DNA from: an uncultured Paraprevotella sp.
GTDB lineage: Bacteria; Bacteroidota; Bacteroidia; Bacteroidales; Bacteroidaceae
Reading direction: 5' to 3'
Length of the DNA stretch: 45,643 nt
NCBI GenBank assembly: GCA_944321975.1
Contig: CALUNJ010000008.1
Location: forward strand, 1 to 45,643
Shown here in pieces: positions 24,314-32,134 of this stretch. The translations under genes were made by a program, and so were the position numbers. The notes beneath the pieces are model-generated. The model had not been told where the DNA came from, did not search any database, and was given only the letters and a program-made list of their open reading frames with translations. How positions within the stretch are numbered: the first letter of the stretch is position 1; every line of letters begins with the position of its first letter.

Positions 24314-25489
24314 ATGAAAAAGTCTCTGATTGCATTATTGGGCGTATGGGCCGCAGGCGGCCTGAACGCACAGGTCCTCGAAGGGAATAAATTCGGGGAT
24401 AATTGGTCTGTCGGTCTGAACGGCGGCATAGTGACTCCGTTGACCCACAGTGCTTTTTGGAAAAATTCGCGTGCCGTGATCGGCATCGATGTGAACAAGC
24501 AGCTCTCCCCCCTCTACGGGTTGACTTTGGAAAGCAATTGGACAATCAATACGGTCAACCCCATGGCCGCGCAGTATAGCGACACGGGCTTCGACGCTTT
24601 CAACCTGATGTTGCTGAACCGGTTGAACCTGAACACTCTGTTTGCTGGTTACAAGGGCGAGCCTGCCCTGTTCGAAACCGAATTGGTAGGAGGTTTCGGC
24701 TGGTTGAGGCTGAACAATTTCTACGACACCGGGGAAGGAGCCAACCATCTGGCTTCCAAGGTGGGAGTGAACTTCAACTTCAATGTGGGCATGCAGAAGG
24801 CATGGACCATCGCCGTCAAGCCGGCCCTGTTCTGGGACATGAGCATGTGGGATGCCGGACGGGTACACCGGCATCCGAATTTCAACGCCAATTATGCCAA
24901 CTGGGAAATCACGGCCGGCGTGGCCTACCACTTTGGCAACAGCAATGGCGAGCATTACATGACCAAGGTGCGCGTGTATGACGCTAACGAGGTGGCTTCG
25001 CTCAATGCCAGCATCAACCAGTTGCGCCAGGAAGTGGCCGCCAAGGACGACCAGCTCCGCCGTTCGGGCGACGCCTTGCGCAAGGAAGGGCAGAAGTCTG
25101 CTGATTTGGCGAGGGCTTTGGAGGAGTGCCGCAACCGTGAACCCAAGGTGGTGACGAACCACAAGCGGACGCTGGAGTCCGTGGTGACTTTCCGTCAAGG
25201 GAAGATTGTCATCGACGCTTCCCAGCAGCCCAACGTGGAGCGCATCGCCACTTTCCTGAAGAACCATAAGGACGCCAAGGTCAACATCCTGGGCTATGCT
25301 TCGCCCGAGGGCAGCGTGGAAGTGAACACGCGCATTGCCCGCCAGCGTGCCGAGGCTGTGAAGAACATGTTGGTGAACAAGTATCGGATCAGTGCGAGCC
25401 GCATCATGGCGAAGGGCCAGGGCGTGGGCTACATGTTTGAGGAACCCGATTGGAACCGCGTCAGCATTTGCACGATTGTGGAAGATTAG
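24314..25489 (+). CDS. OmpA-family outer membrane protein (paralogue 2)
   Basis: This 391-residue paralogue of the preceding gene has the same order: signal peptide (MKKSLIALLGVWAAGGLNAQ), barrel-like region sharing NWSVGLNGGIVTPLTHSAFW with its neighbour, a helical linker (~235-285; SINQLRQEVAAKDDQLRRSG), and a C-terminal OmpA domain (GYASPEGSVEVNTRIARQRA; KYRISASRIMAKGQG). It differs mainly by an insertion before the last barrel strands (WDMSMWDAGRVHRHPNFNAN) and a longer charged linker. I use the ATG at 24314 because a GTG three codons upstream adds nothing conserved. Its own promoter and terminator imply independent expression from paralogue 1. Confidence 0.9.
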   Translation: MKKSLIALLGVWAAGGLNAQVLEGNKFGDNWSVGLNGGIVTPLTHSAFWKNSRAVIGIDVNKQLSPLYGLTLESNWTINTVNPMAAQYSDTGFDAFNLMLLNRLNLNTLFAGYKGEPALFETELVGGFGWLRLNNFYDTGEGANHLASKVGVNFNFNVGMQKAWTIAVKPALFWDMSMWDAGRVHRHPNFNANYANWEITAGVAYHFGNSNGEHYMTKVRVYDANEVASLNASINQLRQEVAAKDDQLRRSGDALRKEGQKSADLARALEECRNREPKVVTNHKRTLESVVTFRQGKIVIDASQQPNVERIATFLKNHKDAKVNILGYASPEGSVEVNTRIARQRAEAVKNMLVNKYRISASRIMAKGQGVGYMFEEPDWNRVSICTIVED

Positions 25490-25508
25490 CCATGGCGGGT
25501 TGAACCGG

Positions 25509-25557
25509 AAAAAAGAGGCAGACGGAGACTCCATGCGGGTGCTCCGTTTGCTTTTTT
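25509..25557 (+). terminator. Intrinsic terminator after the second OmpA gene
   Basis: The A-rich left arm ending GCAGACGGAG pairs with CTCCGTTTGC followed by a T run, with a two-base bulge and a 14-base loop. The hairpin begins 20 bases after the stop and is a standard U-tract terminator. Confidence 0.75.
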
Positions 25558-25650
25558 ATGGGGAAAATCCGGTGGCCTTGCAAGGCGTTGAAAGGGAGAG
25601 AGAACTCTGGCGTGAAGTCGCTGGAAAAACGGCTGCATGAGAGACGTGAA

Positions 25651-25712
25651 ATTATCTCAAGCGAAAAAAATGTGAATCTCAAGAGAAAAAATTTTTTTCC
25701 TCTTGAGATAAT
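25651..25712. repeat. Dispersed palindromic element, copy 2, within a nested hairpin
   Basis: Bases 25655-25683 match 13294-13322 with one difference. Here the outer arms ATTATCTCAAG (25651-25661) and CTTGAGATAAT (25702-25712) are exact reverse complements. An inner near-perfect hairpin uses the second TCTCAAGAG with CCTCTTGAGA across an A-tract/T-tract. The single-copy arrangement differs from copy 1, where the palindrome lies on the other side of the shared core. Confidence 0.7.
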
Positions 25713-26086
25713 TTTTTTGTTTTCATGTTTTTTATATATCATTGATTCACAATGTGATATTTGGATGTCGGGAAAGTTGCCCGCAAAACTTCCTGAGGCT
25801 ATCCGGCGCGGAACTTTTGAGGGGAGGCCGGGACGGCGGTAACGGGCGTTTCCTTTTCCTTCGAACGCCGTTCTTGAGCGTTGCCGTGGCGCTTGGGAAA
25901 GGTCTTGGACGGAAGCCGGTCCCGTACGGTCTTGTGAATTGAGGGGCAGATTCATGGATATGCGCTGAGTTTCCGTTTCGGGTGTGGGACACCCCCTGTC
26001 GCCGGGGCTTTTGTTAAAACCTCATAAAAACGCGGGCCGCGGAGATTTTCAGGACTCCGGGAGTCGGATTTGCCCGGGTTGTTTCT

Positions 26087-26094
26087 TATCTTTG
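26087..26094 (+). promoter_or_regulatory. Putative -7 box for the GH3 gene
   Basis: TATCTTTG matches TAnnTTTG and lies 67 bases before the ATG at 26162. The nearest upstream TTTG is only 14 bases away, so no canonical -33 is seen. Confidence 0.5.
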
Positions 26095-26161
26095 TGGCAT
26101 CGGATTTTCAATGTTCCTGCGTGGAAAACTCTTTTTGACTTAACTGCAAAACCTAAGATAT

Positions 26162-28756
26162 ATGAAAAAGATGACTGTTCTTATTGCCGCGGGCTTCCTC
26201 TTGGCGGGATGCAGCCCGAAAGGCACAGTGGCATACCGGGATCCCGATTTGTCTCCGCAAGAGCGGGCCGACGATTTGCTGAAAAGACTGACGTTGGAGG
26301 AAAAGGTCGGACTGATGCAAAATGCCTCTCAGGGCGTGGAGCGGTTGGGCATCAAGCCTTATAATTGGTGGAACGAGGCATTGCATGGGGTGGGGCGCAA
26401 CGGCCTGGCCACGGTCTATCCCATCACGCTGGGGATGGCGTCGGTGTTCGATCCTCAAGCCGTGGAGGATGTGTATGCCAGTGTGAGCGACGAGGCCCGG
26501 GCCAAGTTTCACGACGCGCGCCGCCACGGGCGTTATGGACGTGGCTACGAGGGGCTCACGTTCTGGACCCCCAATGTGAACATCTTCCGCGACCCGCGTT
26601 GGGGGCGCGGACAGGAGACCTGGGGCGAAGATCCCTTCCTCACCACCCGCATGGGCGTGGCTGTCGTGAAAGGGCTGCAAGGCCCTTCCACCGGGAAATA
26701 TGACAAGCTCCATGCCTGCGCGAAGCATTATGCCGTGCATAGCGGGCCGGAGTCGTCGCGGCATCATTTCGACATTGAAGACCTCTCCCCGCGCGACTTG
26801 TGGGAGACCTATCTTCCCGCCTTCAAGGCTCTCGTGCAGGAGGCCGACGTGAAGGAAGTCATGTGTGCCTATCAGCGTTTCGAGGGGGAGCCTTGCTGCG
26901 GGAGCAACCGGCTGTTGAACCAGATCCTGCGGGAGGAATGGGGGTTCAGGCATCTGGTGGTGAGCGATTGCGGCGCCATCACGGACTTTTTCCGCAAGGG
27001 CCATCACGAAACGCATCCCGACGCGCCCAGCGCCAGTGCTTCTGCCGTGGCGAACGGCACGGACTTGGAATGCGGGGGAGAATACAGGCATCTGGTGGAG
27101 GCCGTGGAGCAGGGGCTCATCACGGAATCCCGCATCGACACGAGTCTGCGGCGGCTGTTGGAAGCCCGCTTCGCTTTGGGCGAGATGGACCCGGACTCGC
27201 TGGTGCCCTGGAGCCGCATCGGCATCGACACCGTGGATTGCGAAAGCCATCGCCGGATGGCATTGGACATGACGCGCAAGTCCATGGTGCTGCTCCACAA
27301 CAACGGCGTGTTGCCCTTGTCCAAGGAAAAGAGCGGGCGCATTGTGGTCATGGGGCCGAACGCCGCCGATTCTGTCATGCAATGGGGCAATTATAACGGT
27401 TTCCCGTCGCACACTTACACCGTGCTGGAAGGGATACGGCGGAAGATAGGCCCCGTGGCTTACGAGAAGGGTTGTGAGTTGCTGGAGAACAAGGTGCTCG
27501 ATTCTTACTTCGACCTTCTTTCGTGTGAAGGCCGGCGTGGCATGAAGGCCACTTATTGGAACAACCGTGAGATGGAAGGCGAGGCGGCAGCCGTTCAGCA
27601 AATCTCCTCGCCCGTCAATCTCAACAATGGCGGCCACACCGTGTTTGCCCCCGGCGTGAACCTGGAAAATTTCACAGCCACTTATGAAGGCACTTTCCGT
27701 CCCCGGAAGACGGCGGCCTATGAACTGCTCATCGAAGGCGACGATGCCTTCCGCGTGTTTGTCAACGGCGAGAAAGTGATTGACCAATGGGGCCGCCGCC
27801 GTGCGCGGAAGCAGCAATACACCTTGGAAGCCGAAGCCGGTAAGGCGTATGACCTTAAAATCGAATATTTGCAGCGGGAAGATGAAGCCCTGTTGAAATT
27901 CGACCTTGGCATTTATCGCCAGATTCCTCCCGAAACCGTGGCCGACAGGGTGAAAGATGCCGAAACCGTCATCTTCGTGGGCGGCATTTCCCCGGAGTGG
28001 GAGGGAGAAGAGAAGTTCTTTGTCAACATTCCCGGATTTGCAGGGGGGGACCGTACGACCATCGAGTTGCCGCAAGTGCAACGCGACATCCTGAAAACGC
28101 TGAAGGCGGCAGGAAAAAAGGTGGTGCTGGTCAATTGTTCAGGGTCGGCCATGGCATTGGAGCCGGAACTCTCCTCTTGTGACGCCATCCTGCAAGCCTG
28201 GTATCCGGGACAAGCCGGAGGGCTGGCTGTGGCCGATGTCCTGTTCGGCGACTATAATCCCGGCGGAAAACTTCCGGTGACGTTTTACCGGAACACGGAA
28301 CAACTTCCCGATTTTGAGGATTACAGCATGAAAGGCCGCACTTACCGTTACCTGACGGAAGAACCCTTGTTCCCGTTCGGCTATGGATTGAGTTATACCA
28401 CGTTCGACATTTCCGGCGGGAGGGTGGACCGTGCCTCCGTGCCCGCGGGCAAGCCGGTGACCTTCGAGGCGCAGGTCAGGAATACCGGCGCGCGCGACGG
28501 GGCTGAAGTGTTGCAGGTGTATGTCCGCAAGGTGGCCGACACCGACGGCCCGAAGAAGAGCCTGCGCGGTTTCCGCCGCGTGGAACTGAAGGCGGGAGAA
28601 TCCCGGAAGGTGTCCATCGAACTGCCGCGGGAGGCCTTTGAGTTTTTCGACCCGTCGACCCATACCATGCGGGTCCTGCCCGGAGAATATGAGATTTTTT
28701 ATGGCAACAGTTCCGACACACCTGCCGGGAACAGATTGAAGGTTGAGCTTCTCTGA
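26162..28756 (+). CDS. GH3 glycosidase lipoprotein with inserted PA14 domain
   Basis: This 864-residue glycoside hydrolase of family 3 is most similar in its N-terminal motifs to plant-type beta-xylosidase/beta-glucosidase members (WTPNVNIFRDPRWGRGQETW). A lipoprotein signal ends LLAGC (Cys17), and no acidic surface-export signal follows the cysteine, so a periplasmic-facing anchor is likely. The catalytic nucleophile is Asp269 in LVVSDCGAI. Substrate-binding KHYAVHSGPESSRHHF precedes it. A PA14 domain is inserted at about 458-585 (ATYWNNREMEGE...EYLQREDEALLKFDL), followed by the second GH3 lobe (QAWYPGQAGGLAVADVLFGD) and a C-terminal Fn3-like domain. It probably removes non-reducing beta-linked xylose or glucose. 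The exact sugar cannot be read from the sequence. It stands alone with its own promoter box. Confidence 0.93.
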   Translation: MKKMTVLIAAGFLLAGCSPKGTVAYRDPDLSPQERADDLLKRLTLEEKVGLMQNASQGVERLGIKPYNWWNEALHGVGRNGLATVYPITLGMASVFDPQAVEDVYASVSDEARAKFHDARRHGRYGRGYEGLTFWTPNVNIFRDPRWGRGQETWGEDPFLTTRMGVAVVKGLQGPSTGKYDKLHACAKHYAVHSGPESSRHHFDIEDLSPRDLWETYLPAFKALVQEADVKEVMCAYQRFEGEPCCGSNRLLNQILREEWGFRHLVVSDCGAITDFFRKGHHETHPDAPSASASAVANGTDLECGGEYRHLVEAVEQGLITESRIDTSLRRLLEARFALGEMDPDSLVPWSRIGIDTVDCESHRRMALDMTRKSMVLLHNNGVLPLSKEKSGRIVVMGPNAADSVMQWGNYNGFPSHTYTVLEGIRRKIGPVAYEKGCELLENKVLDSYFDLLSCEGRRGMKATYWNNREMEGEAAAVQQISSPVNLNNGGHTVFAPGVNLENFTATYEGTFRPRKTAAYELLIEGDDAFRVFVNGEKVIDQWGRRRARKQQYTLEAEAGKAYDLKIEYLQREDEALLKFDLGIYRQIPPETVADRVKDAETVIFVGGISPEWEGEEKFFVNIPGFAGGDRTTIELPQVQRDILKTLKAAGKKVVLVNCSGSAMALEPELSSCDAILQAWYPGQAGGLAVADVLFGDYNPGGKLPVTFYRNTEQLPDFEDYSMKGRTYRYLTEEPLFPFGYGLSYTTFDISGGRVDRASVPAGKPVTFEAQVRNTGARDGAEVLQVYVRKVADTDGPKKSLRGFRRVELKAGESRKVSIELPREAFEFFDPSTHTMRVLPGEYEIFYGNSSDTPAGNRLKVELL

Positions 28757-28810
28757 TGCACCTCGCAGAGGGGGCGGACGCGCCACCCAGGCCCCTGGGG
28801 GCATCGGAAA

Positions 28811-28862
28811 CCTGCAGGATGCCGGACCGGCGCATCTGAACGCCGACCGGGCATCCTGCAGG
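28811..28862. repeat. Inverted repeat between GH3 and frr
   Basis: CCTGCAGGATGCC at 28811-28823 is exactly reverse-complemented at 28850-28862. An inner CGGCG/CGCCG stem closes an 8-base loop, giving a long imperfect hairpin 54 bases after the GH3 stop. No T tract follows. It may be a transcription barrier or a small mobile/extragenic palindrome. Confidence 0.65.
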
Positions 28863-28923
28863 TGGAGTTGCGTGAGCCAGGCGTTTAAAATCGGCGCTTT
28901 CCGTGAATTCGCCCGCCCTTTCT

Positions 28924-28955
28924 ATTGCAAATGAATAAAAAATCAGTTACTTTTG
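28924..28955 (+). promoter_or_regulatory. Putative promoter for frr-rsgA
   Basis: ATTG at 28924-28927 and TACTTTTG at 28948-28955 have a 20-base spacer. The -7 box ends 36 bases before the ATG at 28992, consistent with transcription of the frr gene. Confidence 0.6.
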
Positions 28956-28991
28956 CTTTCAAAAGCATATAAACATTTTAAGAAACAGAAT

Positions 28992-29552
28992 ATGGCAGAC
29001 TCTAAAACAATCCTTGACGAAGCGCAAGAGAAAATGGACATGGCTGTGATGTATCTCGACGAGACCCTGGCACATATACGCGCCGGAAAAGCCGACATCC
29101 GCCTGCTCGACGGCATACGTGTGGACTCATACGGCACGATGGTGCCCATCAACAATGTGGCGGCCGTGAATACGCCTGATGCCCGCTGCATTGCCATCAA
29201 ACCGTGGGATAAGAATATGTTCCGCGCCATTGAAAAGGCGATCATCGATTCCGACCTGGGCATCACCCCGGAAAACAACGGCGAGATCATCCGTCTCGGC
29301 ATTCCGCCTCTCACGGAAGAGCGGCGCAAGCAATTGGCCAAGCAGTGTAAATCGGAGTGCGAAACGGCCAAAGTGAGCGTGCGCAACGCCCGCCGCGACG
29401 CCATCGACGCGCTGAAGAAGGCCGTGAAGGACGGCATGGCCGAAGACGAACAGAAGAATGCCGAGGGCAAGCTGCAAAAGGTGCATGACAAGTACATCAA
29501 GCAAATCGATGACTTGTATGCCGCGAAGGACAAAGAAATCATGACCGTCTGA
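28992..29552 (+). CDS. frr: Ribosome recycling factor
   Basis: This 186-residue protein splits the post-termination ribosome together with EF-G. Family signatures are present: [37 protein letters not shown], and IGKAI-like [20 protein letters not shown], then [19 protein letters not shown], and an alpha-helical C terminus ([13 protein letters not shown]). The start at 28992 gives the usual length (about 185). Open-frame sequence upstream of it overlaps the promoter. The stop overlaps the rsgA start as TGATG, so the two ribosome-associated genes are likely translationally coupled. Confidence 0.97.
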   Translation: MADSKTILDEAQEKMDMAVMYLDETLAHIRAGKADIRLLDGIRVDSYGTMVPINNVAAVNTPDARCIAIKPWDKNMFRAIEKAIIDSDLGITPENNGEIIRLGIPPLTEERRKQLAKQCKSECETAKVSVRNARRDAIDALKKAVKDGMAEDEQKNAEGKLQKVHDKYIKQIDDLYAAKDKEIMTV

Positions 29553-30484
29553 TGCGAGGACTGGTCATCCGCAATACGGGAAGCTGGTACGTCGTCCGCA
29601 CGGACGACGGGCGGCTTGTCCCTTCGAAAGTCAAGGGAAATTTCCGCTTGAAAGGAATCCGGAGCACGAATCCGGTGGCTGTGGGGGATTACGTGCAAAT
29701 CGCCGTCAATGCGGAAGGCACGGCTTTCATCACCGAAATTGAAGACCGGCGGAACTACGTCATCCGCAAGGCTTCCAACCTGTCCAAGCAAAGCCACATT
29801 ATCGCGGCCAACGTGGATCAGGTTTTTTTGTTGGCCACTGTGGCGCATCCGGAAACTTCCACCATTTTTATCGACCGTTTCCTGGCCTCGGCAGAAGCCT
29901 ACCGCATACCCGTGGTGCTGGTTTTCAATAAGACGGACTGCTACACGGCTGAAGAGTCGCGCTACATGGAAGCCGTGATGCGGCTTTATGAAACGGTCGG
30001 TTATGCCTGTCATGCTTGTTCAGCCTTGAAGGGGGAAGGCATGGATGGGTTGCGGAACAGGTTGAAGGACAAAACCACTCTTTTTTCCGGCCATTCGGGC
30101 GTGGGGAAGTCCACTCTGCTTAACGCGCTGATTCCAGGCCTGAACGTCAGGACGGCCGAGATTTCCGCAGCCCACGACACGGGAACCCACACCACGACTT
30201 TCAGTGAAATGTTCGATCTGCCCTATGGAGGGTGTGTCATTGACACGCCGGGCATCAAGGGGTTTGGTACTTTTGACTTCGAGAAAGAGGAAGTGGCCCA
30301 CTATTTCCGTGAAATCTTTCGCGAGTCGGCCCATTGCAAATATGGCAACTGTACGCATACCCATGAGCCGGGATGTGCCGTGCGTCGTGCCGTGGAAGAA
30401 CACCGCATCAGCGAGAGCCGTTATGCCTCTTATCTCAACATGCTGGAAGACCAGGACGAGACCAAATACCGGCAAGCCTATTAG
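29552..30484 (+). CDS. rsgA: Ribosome small subunit-dependent GTPase (30S maturation)
   Basis: This 310-residue circularly permuted GTPase checks late 30S subunit assembly. An N-terminal OB-fold (residues ~1-70, with [19 protein letters not shown]) is followed by the permuted G motifs: G4 FNKTD, G1 GHSGVGKST (~180-188) and G3 DTPGIKGF. The C-terminal zinc-binding motif has cysteines in [14 protein letters not shown] (~260-273). The ATG at 29552 overlaps the frr stop. The pairing of frr with rsgA suggests joint control of ribosome maturation and recycling. Confidence 0.96.
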   Translation: MRGLVIRNTGSWYVVRTDDGRLVPSKVKGNFRLKGIRSTNPVAVGDYVQIAVNAEGTAFITEIEDRRNYVIRKASNLSKQSHIIAANVDQVFLLATVAHPETSTIFIDRFLASAEAYRIPVVLVFNKTDCYTAEESRYMEAVMRLYETVGYACHACSALKGEGMDGLRNRLKDKTTLFSGHSGVGKSTLLNALIPGLNVRTAEISAAHDTGTHTTTFSEMFDLPYGGCVIDTPGIKGFGTFDFEKEEVAHYFREIFRESAHCKYGNCTHTHEPGCAVRRAVEEHRISESRYASYLNMLEDQDETKYRQAY

Positions 30485-30516
30485 CATATCTTCATTCTCA
30501 TTTCATTATCTGCATT

Positions 30517-30981
30517 ATGGACATACTTCTCATCATTCTCTTGTTCCTCTTCTGTGCCCTGCTGCTGGCAGTGGAACTTTTCATTCTTCCCGGCACGACG
30601 GTGGCCGGCATTGCTGCCGGCTGTTGCCTTGTGGCGGCCAACTATATTGTATTCGACCGTTTTGGCGTGGCTGTCGGGTTGTGGGTGTTGGCCGCATCGC
30701 TCGTGGTGTGTTGCCTGATCGGCTATTGGATGCTGCGTTCCAAGACGCTGGAAAAATATTCGCTTCACAAGACCATCGATTCCACTGCGGCTACGGCGGA
30801 ACAACTCTCTGTAAGTCCCGGCGATGAAGGCGTGGCCCTCACCCGTTTGGCACTTATTGGCAATGCCGACATCCATGGCAAGATGGTGGAAGTGAAGTCG
30901 GGCGACGGTTTTATAGATGAGGGCACGCCCATTGTGGTCGTCCGGGTGGACGAAGCTCTGATTATTGTCAAGAGAAGGTAA
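30517..30981 (+). CDS. NfeD-like membrane protein, partner of FloA
   Basis: This 154-residue protein begins with a hydrophobic stretch (ILLIILLFLFCALLLAVELFI, residues ~3-23), has one or two further helices (~30-75), and ends in a C-terminal OB-fold typical of the NfeD family (GDEGVALTRLALIGNADIHG; GTPIVVVRVDEALIIVKR). NfeD proteins of this short type are commonly encoded next to flotillin-like FloA/stomatin proteins, and here floA follows 33 bases later. I start at ATG 30517, where the first membrane helix begins. It lacks an N-terminal ClpP-like protease domain, so it is the short form. Role is probably in membrane microdomain organisation. Confidence 0.88.
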   Translation: MDILLIILLFLFCALLLAVELFILPGTTVAGIAAGCCLVAANYIVFDRFGVAVGLWVLAASLVVCCLIGYWMLRSKTLEKYSLHKTIDSTAATAEQLSVSPGDEGVALTRLALIGNADIHGKMVEVKSGDGFIDEGTPIVVVRVDEALIIVKRR

Positions 30982-31014
30982 GCATTATCATTCACTTTTT
31001 AAAATTTTAATATC

Positions 31015-32013
31015 ATGTGGACAGATCCCATTATCTTTCCGGCGTTTCTTGCCATCGTGGTCATCATCTGTTTGGTGATCTTTTTCCATTTTGTACCGTT
31101 CTTTCTTTGGCTTTCTGCCAAAGTCTCTGGAGTGCATATCTCGCTGATCCAATTGTTCCTGATGCGCATCCGTAATGTGCCTCCCGATATTATTGTGCCC
31201 AGCCTCATTGAAGCCCATAAAGCCGGTTTGAAGAACATTTCGCGTGACAACCTGGAAGCCCATTACATGACGGGCGGGCACGTGCAGCGGGTGGTGCATG
31301 CGCTTGTTTCTGCCTCGAAAGCCAACATTGACCTTTCCTTTGAAAAGGCTACGGCCATAGACCTGGCCGGGCGCGACGTGTTCGAGGCCGTGCAGACTTC
31401 TGTGAATCCGAAAGTGATTGATACGCCTCCTGTGGCAGCAGTGGCCAAGAACGGCATTCAGTTGATCACCAAGGCACGTGTCACCGTGCGGGCCAACATC
31501 CAACAGCTCGTGGGCGGGGCGGGTGAAGACACCATTCTGGCCCGTGTGGGTGAAGGCATCGTGTCGTCTATCGGTTCGGCAGAAAGCCATGAGCAGGTGT
31601 TGGAAAATCCTGATTCCATTTCGAAGCTGGTGTTGCGGAAGGGACTGGATGCAGGGACGGCTTTTGAAATCTTGTCTATTGACATTGCAGACATCGATGT
31701 GGGCAAGAATATCGGTGCCACGTTGCAGATAGACCAAGCCAATGCAGACAAGAACATCGCGCAGGCCAAGGCCGAGGAACGTCGTGCCATGGCCATCGCA
31801 GCCGAACAGGAAATGAAGGCCAAGGCCCAGGAGGCCCGGGCCGAAGTGATACAAGCCGAAGCCGAGGTGCCCAAGGCGCTTGCACAGGCCTTGCGCGACG
31901 GCCATATGGGATTCATGGACTATTACCGTTTGGAGAATTTGAAGGGCGACACTGCCATGCGGGAGAACATCGGCAATTTGACAAAGAATGACATCAAGGA
32001 AACGTTGAAGTAA
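31015..32013 (+). CDS. floA: Flotillin-like protein FloA
   Basis: This 332-residue member of the FloA/UPF0365 family forms membrane microdomain scaffolds. One hydrophobic membrane-embedded segment is at the N terminus (residues ~5-35). A band-7-like SPFH region follows ([19 protein letters not shown]...[13 protein letters not shown]), then a long helical region rich in Ala/Glu/Gln ([40 protein letters not shown]), as in flotillins. It ends [15 protein letters not shown], a conserved family tail. It is encoded directly after the NfeD-like gene and closes with a clear terminator. Confidence 0.95.
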   Translation: MWTDPIIFPAFLAIVVIICLVIFFHFVPFFLWLSAKVSGVHISLIQLFLMRIRNVPPDIIVPSLIEAHKAGLKNISRDNLEAHYMTGGHVQRVVHALVSASKANIDLSFEKATAIDLAGRDVFEAVQTSVNPKVIDTPPVAAVAKNGIQLITKARVTVRANIQQLVGGAGEDTILARVGEGIVSSIGSAESHEQVLENPDSISKLVLRKGLDAGTAFEILSIDIADIDVGKNIGATLQIDQANADKNIAQAKAEERRAMAIAAEQEMKAKAQEARAEVIQAEAEVPKALAQALRDGHMGFMDYYRLENLKGDTAMRENIGNLTKNDIKETLK

Positions 32014-32032
32014 CATCTTTTGAAGCTGGTGG

Positions 32033-32070
32033 GGGAAAGGTCGCGAAGCCTTTCCCTCTTCTTTTTTTTG
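32033..32070 (+). terminator. Intrinsic terminator after floA
   Basis: GGGAAAGG (32033-32040) pairs exactly with CCTTTCCC (32049-32056) over an 8-base loop and runs into a T-rich tract. It lies 19 bases after the floA stop. Confidence 0.8.
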
Positions 32071-32134
32071 AACGACAGGGAAAACGCCTTGCTCATTTCC
32101 CTTTAATTTATTTTCTTTGCAAAATAATAAACCT

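Larger units (their letters stand above)
25490..26161 (+). other. Noncoding interval between the OmpA pair and GH3
   Basis: About 670 bases without a credible gene. Left to right it holds the terminator of the second OmpA gene, the second copy of the dispersed palindromic repeat inside a larger hairpin (25651-25712), an AT-rich stretch to ~25760, about 280 bases of GC-rich sequence in which I see no feature, and the GH3 promoter box. The short open frames here have no recognisable content. Confidence 0.55.

Noticed and set aside
25558..25942. Plus-strand small frames in the gap before GH3
   Set aside because: They cross the palindrome and an A/T-tract, are Lys-rich or Arg-rich by composition, and have no start context or homology I recognise.
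26153..28081. Minus-strand frame (642 codons) opposite GH3
   Set aside because: It is antisense to a GH3 gene with intact catalytic motifs and has no recognised content.
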